The notes under the pieces are model-generated. The model was not told the origin of the DNA. It made no database searches and saw nothing but the letters and a program-made list of their open reading frames with translations. A stretch of DNA of 64,000 nt. It comes from Spirochaetales bacterium (GTDB taxonomy: Bacteria; Spirochaetota; Spirochaetia; JABMQR01). Below, piece after piece: positions 1 to 8,724 of the stretch (position 1 is the stretch's first letter; every line of letters begins with the position of its first letter). The translations under genes and the position numbers were made by a program. The stretch is taken from positions 1-64,000 of the forward strand of contig JAGYPA010000010.1 in NCBI GenBank assembly GCA_018399255.1, written 5' to 3'.

Positions 1-140
1 GGCCCCCGGGCACGAAGCATTTCCACCGCCCCGATATCGTCAAGCACCCTTCGGACGGCAGCAGCTGTTTCGTTTGTCATCGCCTGCGGATTTACTGCCC
101 GCAAGGATACCACTGTGCCAGCTCTCTCAATCTTCTGCAT
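1..140 (-). CDS. partial CDS, unknown function
   Basis: An open frame starts with ATG at 138-140 and runs off the left edge; 46 codons are visible with no stop. The residues start MQKIERAGTVVSLRAV and include VRRVLDDIGAVEML. I do not recognise the family from this fragment. A weak GGTGG lies upstream of the start. It follows the DUF711 gene on the same strand after a 95-bp gap that holds an inverted repeat and short tandem repeats, so it may be a separate unit. Codon use resembles that of its neighbours, which is the main reason for calling it a gene. Confidence 0.5.
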   Translation of the reverse strand, partial: MQKIERAGTVVSLRAVNPQAMTNETAAAVRRVLDDIGAVEMLRARG

Positions 141-165
141 AAATGTACCACCAAAGGGGTGTTGT

Positions 166-188
166 AAAATGGTGTCTGGCACCATTTT
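166..188. repeat. 9-bp perfect inverted repeat, REP-like
   Basis: AAAATGGTG (166-174), a 5-nt loop TCTGG, then CACCATTTT (180-188). No T-tract follows on either strand, so it is not a classic terminator. The core GGTGTCTGGCACC looks like the short palindromes spread as REP elements in many bacteria; that resemblance is from memory. Confidence 0.5.
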
Positions 189-235
189 CACATTGCACCA
201 TTTTCACATGGCCCCATTTTCACATGGCCCCATGT
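180..235. repeat. 16-bp tandem repeat, about 3.5 copies
   Basis: Units are CACCATTTTCACATTG (180-195), CACCATTTTCACATGG (196-211), CCCCATTTTCACATGG (212-227) and a partial CCCCATGT from 228. The array shares its first half with the right arm of the adjacent inverted repeat and ends at the stop of the DUF711 gene. Confidence 0.7.
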
Positions 236-1597
236 TCAATTCCTGAAGCTGTGCACGGGAGCTGGAAGCCGGCCGCCGCGCCGGATCATCGCTTCGCACG
301 AAAACCCGTTTACCGGCATAATCGGCGCTTCCCCCAGCAGGCCTCCAAAAAAGACCCTCTCTCCTACGCCCTTTCCGGGAACCGGAATAATCCGGACCGC
401 CGTTGTTTTCTGGTTAATCATCCCGATAGCCGCTTCATCAGCAATAATGCCCGAAATAGTGGAGGCCGAAGTATCCCCGGGAATCGCTATCATATCGAGC
501 CCGACCGAGGATACACAGGTCATCGCTTCCAGCTTTTCGAGCGTCAGCGCCCCGCGCTCAACGGCAGCAATCATGCCTGCGTCTTCAGAGACAGGAATAA
601 AAGCCCCGGACAAGCCCCCCACATGCGAAGAAGCCATGATCCCGCCCTTTTTCACGGCATCATTAAGCAGCGCAAGGGCCGCCGTAGTCCCGGGAGCGCC
701 AGCCGATTCCAGCCCGATCTCCTCCAGAATATAGGCGACGCTGTCCCCCACTTCAGGAGTAGGAGCTAAAGACAGATCTACAATACCAAAGGGCACCCCC
801 AGCCGCTTTGAAGCCTCAGAGGCCACAAGCTGCCCCATCCGGGTTATCTTGAAGGCCGTCCGCTTGATCATCTCGGAAACGACATCGATCCGCTCGCCCC
901 GGACCCGCTCCAGAGCCACTTTCACTACTCCTGGGCCGCTTATCCCTACATTGATCTGACAGTCAGGCTCTCCCGGTCCATGAAAAGCTCCAGCCATAAA
1001 AGGATTGTCTCCCGGGGCATTGCAGAAGACAACCAGCTTGGCACAGCCAATCCCGTCACGGCCAGCAGTGGCTTCCGCCGTCTTTTTTATTATCTCACCC
1101 ATCTCGGCCACAACATCCATATTGATGCCGGTCTTGGTTGATCCCAGATTAACCGAACCGCAGACCCTTTCCGTACTGCTCAGAGCCTCAGGGAGCGACC
1201 GGATCAGCCGCAGGTCGCCGGGAGTCGCCCCCTTCTCAACCAGGGCGGAAAAACCGCCGATGAAATTTACCCCGGTTTCCACGGCAGCCCGTTCGAGAAC
1301 CTCCGCAAAAAGCAGGTAGCTCTCCTCGTCCGAAGCCTCGGCAACCAGGGCAATCGGGGTAACAGCTATCCGCTTATGGATAATCGGCACGCCGAACTCC
1401 TCAGCTATGGCATTCCCCGTCTCCACCAGCCGGCCGGCCTTCCGCATGATTTTTTCATATATCCTGGCAGCTGCCGCCTTTCCGGTCTCTGCCGCGCAGT
1501 CCCGCAGCGAGATTCCCATAGTAATCGTTCTGATATCGAGATGCTCAGCCTCGATCATCTGGACGGTCTCAAATATTTCGTTGTTGGAAAATATCAT
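236..1597 (-). CDS. UPF0210 / DUF711 (PFL-like) family protein
   Basis: This 453-residue protein matches the UPF0210 (DUF711) family in length and sequence. Recognisable stretches are the N-terminal [13 protein letters not shown], the glycine-rich [12 protein letters not shown] and the C-terminal [19 protein letters not shown]. Structures in this family have a pyruvate formate-lyase-like barrel, but no reaction is firmly established. The ACT-domain gene ends 2 bp upstream, a pairing found in many bacteria, which suggests that the small protein senses a ligand for this one. The start has AGGATATAGGC before ATG. No signal peptide or membrane segment is seen, so it is cytosolic. Confidence 0.88.
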   Translation of the reverse strand: MIFSNNEIFETVQMIEAEHLDIRTITMGISLRDCAAETGKAAAARIYEKIMRKAGRLVETGNAIAEEFGVPIIHKRIAVTPIALVAEASDEESYLLFAEVLERAAVETGVNFIGGFSALVEKGATPGDLRLIRSLPEALSSTERVCGSVNLGSTKTGINMDVVAEMGEIIKKTAEATAGRDGIGCAKLVVFCNAPGDNPFMAGAFHGPGEPDCQINVGISGPGVVKVALERVRGERIDVVSEMIKRTAFKITRMGQLVASEASKRLGVPFGIVDLSLAPTPEVGDSVAYILEEIGLESAGAPGTTAALALLNDAVKKGGIMASSHVGGLSGAFIPVSEDAGMIAAVERGALTLEKLEAMTCVSSVGLDMIAIPGDTSASTISGIIADEAAIGMINQKTTAVRIIPVPGKGVGERVFFGGLLGEAPIMPVNGFSCEAMIRRGGRLPAPVHSFRN

Positions 1598-1599
1598 GC

Positions 1600-1869
1600 C
1601 TATATCCTGTGCATAGCGTCGAAAACATCCTGATGGGTCAGTGAAATCTTCACCCTCAGGCTGCTGCCCAATTCGTCAAGCTGTTTGCGGATTTCGCTGA
1701 TCTCAACCTTGGCATCCCCCAGATCCACCAGCATGATCATGGTAAAATACTCCTCCATAATCGTCTGGCTGATATCAAGAATGTTTATCTCCCCGGCCGC
1801 CATAAACCCGCTCACAGCGGCAATAATTCCTTTGTGATCCTTGCCGATAACCGTAACTATCCCTCTCAT
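1600..1869 (-). CDS. ACT domain protein, UPF0237 family
   Basis: A single ACT domain of 89 residues: [30 protein letters not shown] is typical of the UPF0237 family. ACT domains bind amino acids or other small ligands as dimers and regulate a partner. The gene is co-transcribed with the DUF711 gene (2-bp gap), its constant neighbour across bacteria. The start has a strong GGAGAGGAG site. Upstream are 117 bp that contain four 11-bp direct repeats. Confidence 0.88.
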   Translation of the reverse strand: MRGIVTVIGKDHKGIIAAVSGFMAAGEINILDISQTIMEEYFTMIMLVDLGDAKVEISEIRKQLDELGSSLRVKISLTHQDVFDAMHRI

Positions 1870-1920
1870 CGCAACTCCTCTCCTTTCTCACTGCATCGCA
1901 GCAGCAGCCTTTTGACATCT

Positions 1921-1964
1921 CTGAATCCGACCTGAATCCGAACCGCATCCGAACTGAATCCGGC
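1921..1964. repeat. four 11-bp direct repeats upstream of the ACT gene
   Basis: CTGAATCCGAC (1921-1931), CTGAATCCGAA (1932-1942), CCGCATCCGAA (1943-1953), CTGAATCCGGC (1954-1964). The 11-bp period puts each copy on the same face of the helix, as in response-regulator binding arrays. It lies between the deoxynucleoside kinase stop and the ACT start, where a promoter for the ACT-DUF711 pair would be. Confidence 0.75.
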
Positions 1965-1986
1965 TTACATCATACATCCGGCCGGC

Positions 1987-2622
1987 TTACGCAAACAGTT
2001 CCTGCTGCTTTCCTTTCAACCGCTCCTGAATCATCTCCGCTACCCGCTCGAGATCCTCGGGACGGGTGACAATATCAACCTCCCCGGCATCTACCGTGAG
2101 CACTGGACAACTGGTAAACCGTTCGATCCATGCTTCATAGAGACGATTCAGGCCATCCAGATACTCATCAGGAATCGAGGCCTCAAATCCTCGGCCCCGC
2201 ATGGCTATGCGGTTTTTCAGAACACCGAGGGAGGCCCTCAGATAGACAATCAGATCCGGCGGCTGGAGAAATGAAAGAAACACCCGATAGACACCCTGAT
2301 AGGTATCAAAATCGCGGGCAGATATGGCTCCCTGGAGAAAAAGATTCCGGGCAAAGACCTCGGCATCCTCATAGACCGAACGGTCCTGCACCACCGACCC
2401 CTGAAAATCCTGCAGTTCCTTGTGAATCCGGAGCCTGTCGGTAAGAAAGTAGAGCTGCGAGTGAAAAGCCCAGCGCTTCATGTCCCCATAAAAATCTTCC
2501 AGATAGGGATTTGCAGAGACGGGCTCATAGTAGGGCTTCCAACCGAGCCGATCGCTGATACGGGAAACCAAGGTTGATTTACCAGCCCCGATATTGCCGG
2601 CCAGTACTATATACTGCTTCAT
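1987..2622 (-). CDS. deoxynucleoside kinase (deoxyadenosine/deoxyguanosine/deoxycytidine type)
   Basis: Phosphorylates deoxynucleosides to monophosphates in the salvage pathway. The 211-residue length fits the family. The P-loop GNIGAGKST is at residues 9-17, the catalytic-base Glu lies in YYEPV at about residue 33, and the DRS motif of the family is at residues 80-82 (QDRSVYED). A LID-like arginine cluster (KNRIAMRGRGFE) follows in the C-terminal half. The start overlaps the stop of the upstream lysine-rich gene in an ATGA, with AAGGA as ribosome site, so the two are translationally coupled. Which base it prefers cannot be read from the sequence. Confidence 0.88.
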   Translation of the reverse strand: MKQYIVLAGNIGAGKSTLVSRISDRLGWKPYYEPVSANPYLEDFYGDMKRWAFHSQLYFLTDRLRIHKELQDFQGSVVQDRSVYEDAEVFARNLFLQGAISARDFDTYQGVYRVFLSFLQPPDLIVYLRASLGVLKNRIAMRGRGFEASIPDEYLDGLNRLYEAWIERFTSCPVLTVDAGEVDIVTRPEDLERVAEMIQERLKGKQQELFA

Positions 2623-2975
2623 ACAGGATCCTTACCGCTTTCCTGACGGGATTGGCGGACCTTCTTTTTCATTTTCCCCTTGCCGTTGCCCTTGCCCTTA
2701 CTCTTGCCCTTACTGTTATCCTTGCCTTTTTCCTTACCTTCACGTTTCTCTTTACCCGTGCCGTTGTCCTGCTTTTTGCCAGGTCCCACGGAATTTTCCT
2801 CATCCTCGAAAGCCTTCAGCGGCATCGGTTTGCAGATCAGCTTTGCACAGGATGCCGATCGGTAGCATTTACCGCATATATATCGGGCATGGGCAGCTTC
2901 ATGCATAACTTCCCTTCCCAGCTTTTCAAAATCAGCCTTTGTCAGCTTGCAGAGTTTCATCTCAATTTTCGCCAT
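2619..2975 (-). CDS. small Cys-motif protein with KGK-rich basic tail
   Basis: A 118-residue protein of unknown function. Residues 1-55 form a compact region with a zinc-knuckle-like cysteine set (ICGKCYRSASCAKLICK). About residues 65-110 are an extremely basic low-complexity tail of KGK/KGN repeats, encoded by 6-bp periodic DNA. Such tails usually bind nucleic acid or another polyanion, but that is inference. The gene overlaps the flavin-type gene upstream by 14 bp and the kinase downstream by 4 bp, so the three form one operon. Repeat length could vary between strains. Confidence 0.7.
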   Translation of the reverse strand: MAKIEMKLCKLTKADFEKLGREVMHEAAHARYICGKCYRSASCAKLICKPMPLKAFEDEENSVGPGKKQDNGTGKEKREGKEKGKDNSKGKSKGKGNGKGKMKKKVRQSRQESGKDPV

Positions 2976-3510
2976 TGCCCGAGTTCCTCATTTTCTCCTC
3001 ACCGTACTGCTCAGCGGCAGCTGCTGAAAGCCGGCTGCTCGGGGACGGCTGCTTCTTTTTCCCGGTCATCCTGTCGACAGAAACCCGCAGGACCGCAACC
3101 GTGTCGAGCGCCGATTCCGGTATTTCCCACCCCTCTATTCCCGTCTGCGTACGCATCAGGATCTGCATAGCAACCGCTTTATCAGCTCGCCCGGTAAGTA
3201 TTTCCGCATTACCTCGGCAGATGACGGAACGATAGTACATCGAATGCCCGCAGGCCTGTCCGGCAGCAATCGGTTCGATCGAATCAACCACCGCAATGCT
3301 GACCGATGGATTCTCCCTGATAACGGAAAGCTTTTCCCCCTCCAGCGCAGAATGGAGATAGATACAGCCCTCGGCATACCCGTAGTTCATGGGCAGAAGA
3401 TAGGGTTCGTTACCATCAACCATACCCAGAGTGCACACCGTATTTGCTGTGAGAATTGCTTCCATCTCCCGCCGGTCCGTGATTTCCCGGTCGATCCTTC
3501 TCATACGCAT
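2962..3510 (-). CDS. pyridoxamine 5'-phosphate oxidase-like flavin-binding protein (NimA type)
   Basis: 182 residues with the split-barrel flavin-binding fold of the PNPOx-like superfamily. The start RRIDREITDRREMEAIL and the following NTVCTLGMVDGNEPYLLPMNYGY match the NimA/nitroimidazole-resistance branch. Such proteins are cytosolic FMN or heme binders and reductases; substrate unknown. The last 30 residues are a charged, low-complexity extension beyond the usual end. First gene of a three-gene minus-strand operon. An alternative start is ATG at 3502-3504, which has better spacing to AAGGGG. Confidence 0.8.
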   Translation of the reverse strand: MRMRRIDREITDRREMEAILTANTVCTLGMVDGNEPYLLPMNYGYAEGCIYLHSALEGEKLSVIRENPSVSIAVVDSIEPIAAGQACGHSMYYRSVICRGNAEILTGRADKAVAMQILMRTQTGIEGWEIPESALDTVAVLRVSVDRMTGKKKQPSPSSRLSAAAAEQYGEEKMRNSGNGEN

Positions 3511-3656
3511 ACCCCTTCTTCCCGGTCATCATCCCCGAATATGATCATTGTATCAAGCTGATTCCTCCATGTCAGCAGACTTTTGAGAACCATTTTTTTT
3601 CCGGCATATACCAGAAACCGGCATTTCATGATAGACTGCATGATGTCTGCGTGCCC

Positions 3657-3718
3657 GCAGAGGGAGTTTGCTCTGCAGTGGGCAATCTTTATGCATGCAG
3701 AGGCAATTTGCTCTACAG
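3657..3718. repeat. two imperfect 22-bp repeats, each a dyad, in a 5' leader
   Basis: GCAGAGGGAGTTTGCTCTGC (3657-3676) and GCAGAGGCAATTTGCTCTAC (3697-3716) extend to 22 bp, are 40 bp apart and differ at four positions over 22. Each folds as GCAGAG...CTCTGC. They sit 30-90 bp upstream of the class V aminotransferase start, inside the 237-bp gap shared with the divergent NimA-like gene. A pair of operators or RNA hairpins is possible. The rest of the gap shows nothing clear. Confidence 0.5.
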
Positions 3719-3747
3719 ACAACAGCTGCTGCCCTGGAGGATACCCT

Positions 3748-5226
3748 ATGTCACTTGAAGCCTTTTTTTCACCTTTTCGAGAACAGATAATCGGAATTGA
3801 CACCCCGGTCACCCTGCCCGAAAGCGGTATTACCCGACCCATAGTCTATGCCGACTGGATAGCCTCAGGCAGACTCTATGCGCCGATTGAGCGGCACCTC
3901 CTCGATAAAATAGGCCCCTATGTCGCCAATACCCATACCGAAGCGACCCTGACCGGCACCGCCATTACCCGGGCCTACCAGGAAGCGCGAACCAGTATCA
4001 GGCAGCACGTGAATGCTCATGATGATGATCTTCTCTTTCTCACCGGCAACGGTATGACTTCTGCCGCCAACAAGCTTCAGCGTCTGCTCGGCCTGCGGAT
4101 TCCTGAACGGATGAAAAACCTTATCCCGGCAGGAGAAAAACCGGTCGTGCTGATAACTCATATGGAGCACCACTCAAACCAGATTACCTGGGAAGAGTGC
4201 GATATTGAACTGAGAATCGTCCCCCATGATGAGGAAACCGGACTGCCCGACCTCTACGAGCTGGAAAAGATGGCTAAGAAATATGCCGACCGACCGCTGC
4301 TGGTCGGAGCTTTTACCGCAGGATCAAATGTTACCGGCATTCTTACCCCTTACCACAAAATGGCTGCCGTAATACACCGCTACGGCGGCAAGTGCTTTGT
4401 GGATTTTGCCGCAGCCGCTCCCTACATCGATATCGACATGCACCCGGAAAACCCGGAGGAGTATCTCGATGCTCTGATGTTCTCTCCCCATAAGTTTCTC
4501 GGGGGTCCGGGAACAGCAGGAATCCTAATCATGAACCGCAGCCTTTACCACAACCGGGTGCCCGACAACCCGGGCGGCGGTACGGTTCGCTGGACCAATC
4601 CCTACGGCCGCCATCTCTACATAGAGGATATCGAAGTGCGGGAAGACGGCGGAACCCCCGGCTTTCTGCAGGCCATCAGGACAGCCTTTGCCTTGCAGCT
4701 GAAAAACGCCATGAACATCACCCGAATCCATGACCGTGAAAAGGAGCTGATGGAGATCATCTGGAGCAGACTGGAAAGGGAAAAAGATATATTTATCCTG
4801 GAGCACCACAACCGGAACCGGCTCGGCATCATCTCATTCTTTACCCGGGGCCTTCATCACAACTTGATTGTGCGCCTGCTTAACGACCGCTTCGGTATTC
4901 AGACCCGGGGCGGCTGCAGCTGCGCCGGCACCTATGGACATATCCTGTATCATATCAGCAAGACCTCCAGCAGCAACATCGAATCGATGATAACCCGGGG
5001 CGACTTGTCAGAGAAACCCGGCTGGGTCCGGATATCGGTCCATCCCACCATGACCGATGAGGAGGCCGTCTATATAGCCGATGCAGTTCTGCAGATAATT
5101 GCCCATGCCGATGCTTGGGGCAGTGATTACCAGTTTGACAAAAACTCAGGGGACTTTATCCGCATCGGCGGCACCGGACCGGAAGTACCGGATATCATGG
5201 GATCATTCAGCCCACTGCCGCAATAA
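3748..5226 (+). CDS. class V aminotransferase-fold PLP enzyme (cysteine desulfurase / selenocysteine lyase-like)
   Basis: 492 residues counted from ATG 3748, which is preceded by CTGGAGG at a 7-nt spacing. The frame stays open further upstream, but that stretch is cysteine-rich, carries repeats and has no ribosome site, so it is left out. The PLP-lysine motif is FSPHKFLGGPG and the substrate-side arginine region is RFGIQTRGGCSCAG. The GGCSCAG cysteine pair recalls the catalytic loop of desulfurases. Length and motifs fit a family near 490 residues common in spirochaetes and Bacteroidetes, usually annotated only by fold. No SufU/IscU partner is adjacent. Confidence 0.85.
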   Translation: MSLEAFFSPFREQIIGIDTPVTLPESGITRPIVYADWIASGRLYAPIERHLLDKIGPYVANTHTEATLTGTAITRAYQEARTSIRQHVNAHDDDLLFLTGNGMTSAANKLQRLLGLRIPERMKNLIPAGEKPVVLITHMEHHSNQITWEECDIELRIVPHDEETGLPDLYELEKMAKKYADRPLLVGAFTAGSNVTGILTPYHKMAAVIHRYGGKCFVDFAAAAPYIDIDMHPENPEEYLDALMFSPHKFLGGPGTAGILIMNRSLYHNRVPDNPGGGTVRWTNPYGRHLYIEDIEVREDGGTPGFLQAIRTAFALQLKNAMNITRIHDREKELMEIIWSRLEREKDIFILEHHNRNRLGIISFFTRGLHHNLIVRLLNDRFGIQTRGGCSCAGTYGHILYHISKTSSSNIESMITRGDLSEKPGWVRISVHPTMTDEEAVYIADAVLQIIAHADAWGSDYQFDKNSGDFIRIGGTGPEVPDIMGSFSPLPQ

Positions 5227-5246
5227 CCTCCAGGCTCCTCAGGCGC

Positions 5247-7988
5247 CTAGCGGACTTGCATCTTCTTTTCCCTCTGCTCGACTTCCCATGGTTTGAGGGA
5301 CCATTTCAGTCGTTCTCCGGCGATAACCAGCAGAGAACCCTGCAGAAAAACTGAAAACACCAGGGATACCGTTATTACCAGGATCAGCACAAATCCAGTC
5401 GTTCGCACAGCCCGCATCATGGGCGGGATACATGAGGCATAGCCGATCACGGCGACGACAGCAGTCACGAGCATGGCCCGGCCTGTTTTCTTGATAACTG
5501 GCTCCATGCTCCCCGTTCCCTCCTGCAGATACCGGCGGCTTATATGGACAACATGAAAAATGGTGATACCAAGAAGAAGCAGCAGGGCAAGAACATTGAC
5601 AACATTAAAAGTAATGTCCAGCATAGCCATGCTGCCCAGCAAAGATGCACATGCCGCTGCAGTCGACATCAGCATGAGAACTACCACCTTTACGTTGCGA
5701 AAAGCCAGCAGCAGAATAATAATTAAAGCAGCAACTACTGCGGAGACAACCTTTTTCCCATCGGAACGAGCAATCTGAATCAGCTGGTCTGCGGCATCAA
5801 CGATTCCGGTCGCCTTGTCGGTTATCGGATCAAGCTCACGATAGAGAGCCGTTCTATGTTCCTCTATCCAGAGATTTTTACCGGGGTAGATGGTAATAAG
5901 ATTGGCACTCCCATCCTGACTGAAATAACTTTGACGAAATGATTCCGGAAGCATGCCGCTGGTCAGATAATCGGCTTCAGCCTGCTCCTGCAGAAACAGT
6001 GCGTAGAGAGAGGAGAGCCCCGCATAGGCTTCCATCATGGCAGTAGTATTGGAGAAGATGGAATTCAGCCGCAGGACAAGCTGCTCCCTCCCGCTGAAGC
6101 CGACCCGTCGCGCAAGAATGCGCAGATTATCGATAAGAAATCCTAGTGAAAGCTGGAGTTCCCGCAGCTCTGAAGGAGTAAATGTCGAAGCAGCAAAAAC
6201 CTCTTCCAGCTCCTTCGATCCCGGAGAACCTCCAGAGGTTTCGCCGACTCCCGCATTCTGCAGTTCCTGGTTAATATGCTCCCGCAAAGCAGCTTGAGCT
6301 GCAGGATCGGGAAGGAAATCTGCCGCGGCATCAACTTGCCCGACAAGACTCACTTTCCGGATTTCCGGAACGATTCTCCGGGTTTCTTCCAGCGATCGGC
6401 TGACAATGTAGAGCGGGTCAGGCGCCATGCCGATACGTTCAACCATCCGGTCCTGCAAAAACACCGACTTGAGCCCCTCAGCTTCCATGTCCATACTGTT
6501 TGCTTCCACGGCATCCGAAACATTAAGGGGGCTGTTGAGCAGAAAGTATAAAGCGGCAGCGGAAAAGACGAGAAAGATAACGCCCGGCATCCGGTTAACC
6601 ATCTTGCCGACATAGCCGGTCAGACTGGCTGACGAGCGCATGCTGATAATGGAATCCTTACGTTTAAATCGATATATCCAGGCATCACGGAGAGAGAGCA
6701 GGCCGGGCAGCAGGATAAGTATCGCAAAGAACATGCAGAAAACGCCAATTCCGGCAACCGCCGCCAACTCCTTAACCAGCGGCGACTCGACTGTCAGCAA
6801 GGCAAGAAATGCAGCGGCAGCGGCAAGAGCTCCCACAGCTAAGGGTTTTCCGCAGACAGTCATGCTGTCGGATATGCTGGCCTTGAAGGCTTTTCCTGTT
6901 TCACGTTCCTGCAGAAAGGCGGTCAGATAATGGACGGCAAAATCCAACCCCAAGCCCGGAAGCACCACCAGGTACATGGTTGTCATGAGGTTCAGTCTCC
7001 CGAAAAGGAACCCAGCCGCTCCAGCCGTCCAGAACACCCCGACAACTAGCGGTATAAATATAATCAGGGGCGCACTCTTCATTCTGAAACTGAAAATCAG
7101 GAGCAGGACGATAAGGGCCAGCGCCAGCATCAGGGCAAACAGCATGCCCTGCGTACCGGTTGCCGCTTCATCTCTGGCGAGCACAACCGGTCCGGTCAGG
7201 CCGATCGTCACCCCGTATAATTCCTCGAACTGCCCGAGGCCGGATTCAATTCTACCGACAGCTTCTTTTAGCAGCAGCCGGTCATCAGCCCTGAACATCG
7301 GTTCAACGAAAAGGAGCACCATCGTTTCAGCATCGTTTACCGCATAGGCTTGCGGAAGCATCACTGCCTTGATCCACTCATCAAAAGCTGCCTGCTGCTT
7401 CGCCAGATCGGCATCGGCAACTACCGCATCAAGCAAGGTCTGGAGCTTCCCCAGTTCGTTTCGTATTCGACGAATATCTCCGGCGGTAAGGGTATCCGAT
7501 CTGAGAATCTCACTGAGCTGACGATTCAGGAGTTCAGCAATGCCTGACGGCTCGCCAATCGAGGCTATAGTTTTAATATCTTCACGCTCAGCAGATAAAT
7601 AGAATAAAGATTCGGAAAATTCTGCAGGATACCGGTACAATCTCACCCCGCTGACAATATCACGGTAGGCTTCATTTTTCATCTCGGATGCAGCAGCCTC
7701 TGCCGCCAACCGCAAAGCCTCTGAGTTTTCGCCTTCAATGACAACGGTGATGCTGGACGCTGCCGGGAATTCCTCGAGAATAAACCGGATATCTTCTGTT
7801 TCTTTCGGATTCTCTCTTGAAGCGTGAGCGTGAGGGAGAATGGAAGAGATTGTCATGTCCACCCTCAGCATCGACAGACCGACCGCTGCGGACGCCGTAA
7901 TCAGAAGTGCAATCAGCAGAGTCTTCCATGTATGTGCTGCAGCCCAGTCAGCCCATGATATAAGCAGGGTATCGAGCCGAATAATCAT
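5247..7988 (-). CDS. RND superfamily exporter, MMPL type
   Basis: 913-residue inner-membrane protein with the duplicated RND layout: one N-terminal membrane segment (about 24-44), a large periplasmic domain (about 45-275), a block of five or six helices (about 277-445), then a second periplasmic domain (about 490-740) and a second block (about 745-900). This is the MMPL/predicted-exporter branch (COG1033-like), which moves lipids or hydrophobic molecules using the proton gradient. The start follows TTTGGAGCAGAT. It converges on the aminotransferase with a 20-bp gap. No membrane-fusion or outer-membrane partner is adjacent, as is usual for this branch. Substrate unknown. Confidence 0.87.
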   Translation of the reverse strand: MIIRLDTLLISWADWAAAHTWKTLLIALLITASAAVGLSMLRVDMTISSILPHAHASRENPKETEDIRFILEEFPAASSITVVIEGENSEALRLAAEAAASEMKNEAYRDIVSGVRLYRYPAEFSESLFYLSAEREDIKTIASIGEPSGIAELLNRQLSEILRSDTLTAGDIRRIRNELGKLQTLLDAVVADADLAKQQAAFDEWIKAVMLPQAYAVNDAETMVLLFVEPMFRADDRLLLKEAVGRIESGLGQFEELYGVTIGLTGPVVLARDEAATGTQGMLFALMLALALIVLLLIFSFRMKSAPLIIFIPLVVGVFWTAGAAGFLFGRLNLMTTMYLVVLPGLGLDFAVHYLTAFLQERETGKAFKASISDSMTVCGKPLAVGALAAAAAFLALLTVESPLVKELAAVAGIGVFCMFFAILILLPGLLSLRDAWIYRFKRKDSIISMRSSASLTGYVGKMVNRMPGVIFLVFSAAALYFLLNSPLNVSDAVEANSMDMEAEGLKSVFLQDRMVERIGMAPDPLYIVSRSLEETRRIVPEIRKVSLVGQVDAAADFLPDPAAQAALREHINQELQNAGVGETSGGSPGSKELEEVFAASTFTPSELRELQLSLGFLIDNLRILARRVGFSGREQLVLRLNSIFSNTTAMMEAYAGLSSLYALFLQEQAEADYLTSGMLPESFRQSYFSQDGSANLITIYPGKNLWIEEHRTALYRELDPITDKATGIVDAADQLIQIARSDGKKVVSAVVAALIIILLLAFRNVKVVVLMLMSTAAACASLLGSMAMLDITFNVVNVLALLLLLGITIFHVVHISRRYLQEGTGSMEPVIKKTGRAMLVTAVVAVIGYASCIPPMMRAVRTTGFVLILVITVSLVFSVFLQGSLLVIAGERLKWSLKPWEVEQREKKMQVR

Positions 7989-8012
7989 ATCTGCTCCAAA
8001 GTAATCTCAAGC

Positions 8013-8037
8013 GAGGTTCTTTCAAAATTCAAGAATA
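8013..8037 (+). repeat. interspersed GAGGTTCT element, copy 1
   Basis: GAGGTTCTTTCAAAATTCAA followed by GAATA. Nearly the same 25 bases occur at 16365-16389 before pyrG (22 of 25 match), and the GCGAGGTTCT head occurs again at 13840-13848. It lies 25 bp upstream of the RND start, in opposite orientation to it. Confidence 0.55.
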
Positions 8038-8121
8038 AATGGCTGGATACCACATGTCAACTGGTTCCGGGAATTCTCCGCTTTTCGCGGGCTTTTTTAC
8101 CTTCTTTTTTGCCCCTCTTTA

Positions 8122-8673
8122 TTACTTTTTTCTTTGCAGACCTTTCCGCACCCCGGCGGCAGCTGGAAGCAGAAATGCCAGAGCAAAACTGATGCTGACG
8201 AACACCCACTTGAGCAGGGTGAACGCTGATGCCAGAAACGGCAGCAAAACGATATCCTGCGGGTAGGCCGCCATGAGTATCGAAACAACGGTATTTTCCC
8301 CCAGATCGAAAAATACTGCCAGAAACGGCAGCAGCAGCACTACGGTAACTATCTGCCGGCGTAAATTCAGACGAGCAGCCCCAAATGCGGCGGCTGTCAG
8401 ACAGAAAAACCCGTAACCCAGCGGAAAGAGCAGATCGAAAGTCCAGCGGGAACGGATATAGGAGGAGCGTCCAGCATCACTGTAGGAAGCTATCCGGGGA
8501 TACACCGATTCCGGGGAGTAGTAGAAACTGGTGTCAAAAGATGCCCCTTCAGGTGTATAGACTGCAGACTTTGCCGATTCCTGCGGCAGTACGATAAAAA
8601 GAAACAGAGCCATCACCAGAACGCCCGATACGAACATCCCCGGCTTTGAGAAGATGTGCAGTAATATATTCAT
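8122..8673 (-). CDS. integral membrane protein, unknown function
   Basis: 183 residues from the ATG at 8671-8673, which has GGGAGG upstream; a start nine codons earlier lacks a ribosome site. Four hydrophobic segments are visible (about 10-30, 80-100, 108-128, 145-170), with a short extracytoplasmic loop rich in Ser/Tyr after the first. I do not recognise a family. It lies between the split permease genes and the RND exporter on the same strand, with gaps of 51 and 133 bp, and may be co-expressed with either. A role in the membrane is all that can be supported. Confidence 0.72.
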   Translation of the reverse strand: MNILLHIFSKPGMFVSGVLVMALFLFIVLPQESAKSAVYTPEGASFDTSFYYSPESVYPRIASYSDAGRSSYIRSRWTFDLLFPLGYGFFCLTAAAFGAARLNLRRQIVTVVLLLPFLAVFFDLGENTVVSILMAAYPQDIVLLPFLASAFTLLKWVFVSISFALAFLLPAAAGVRKGLQRKK

Positions 8674-8724
8674 TTCTCGCTTACCCTCCCTGACCATCAC
8701 AGACTGCTTGCTGTTACAGTAAAA

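Noticed and set aside
143-769. Long open frame on the plus strand opposite the DUF711 gene
   Set aside because: It is an antisense shadow of a well-conserved gene, has no ribosome site and gives no recognisable protein.
2574-3170. 198-codon plus-strand frame rich in Leu, Phe and Ala opposite the KGK protein
   Set aside because: The hydrophobic run is only the complement of the KGK repeat DNA; no ribosome site and no membrane-protein pattern.
3260-3290. tRNA T-arm-like sequence (GGTTCGATCGAATC)
   Set aside because: Lies inside the flavin-binding protein gene, and no acceptor or anticodon arms can be paired around it. No tRNA or rRNA gene was found in the window.
3583-3747. N-terminal extension of 55 residues on the class V aminotransferase
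   Set aside because: Contains the leader repeats, has no ribosome site, and the family start plus AGG-rich site is at 3748.
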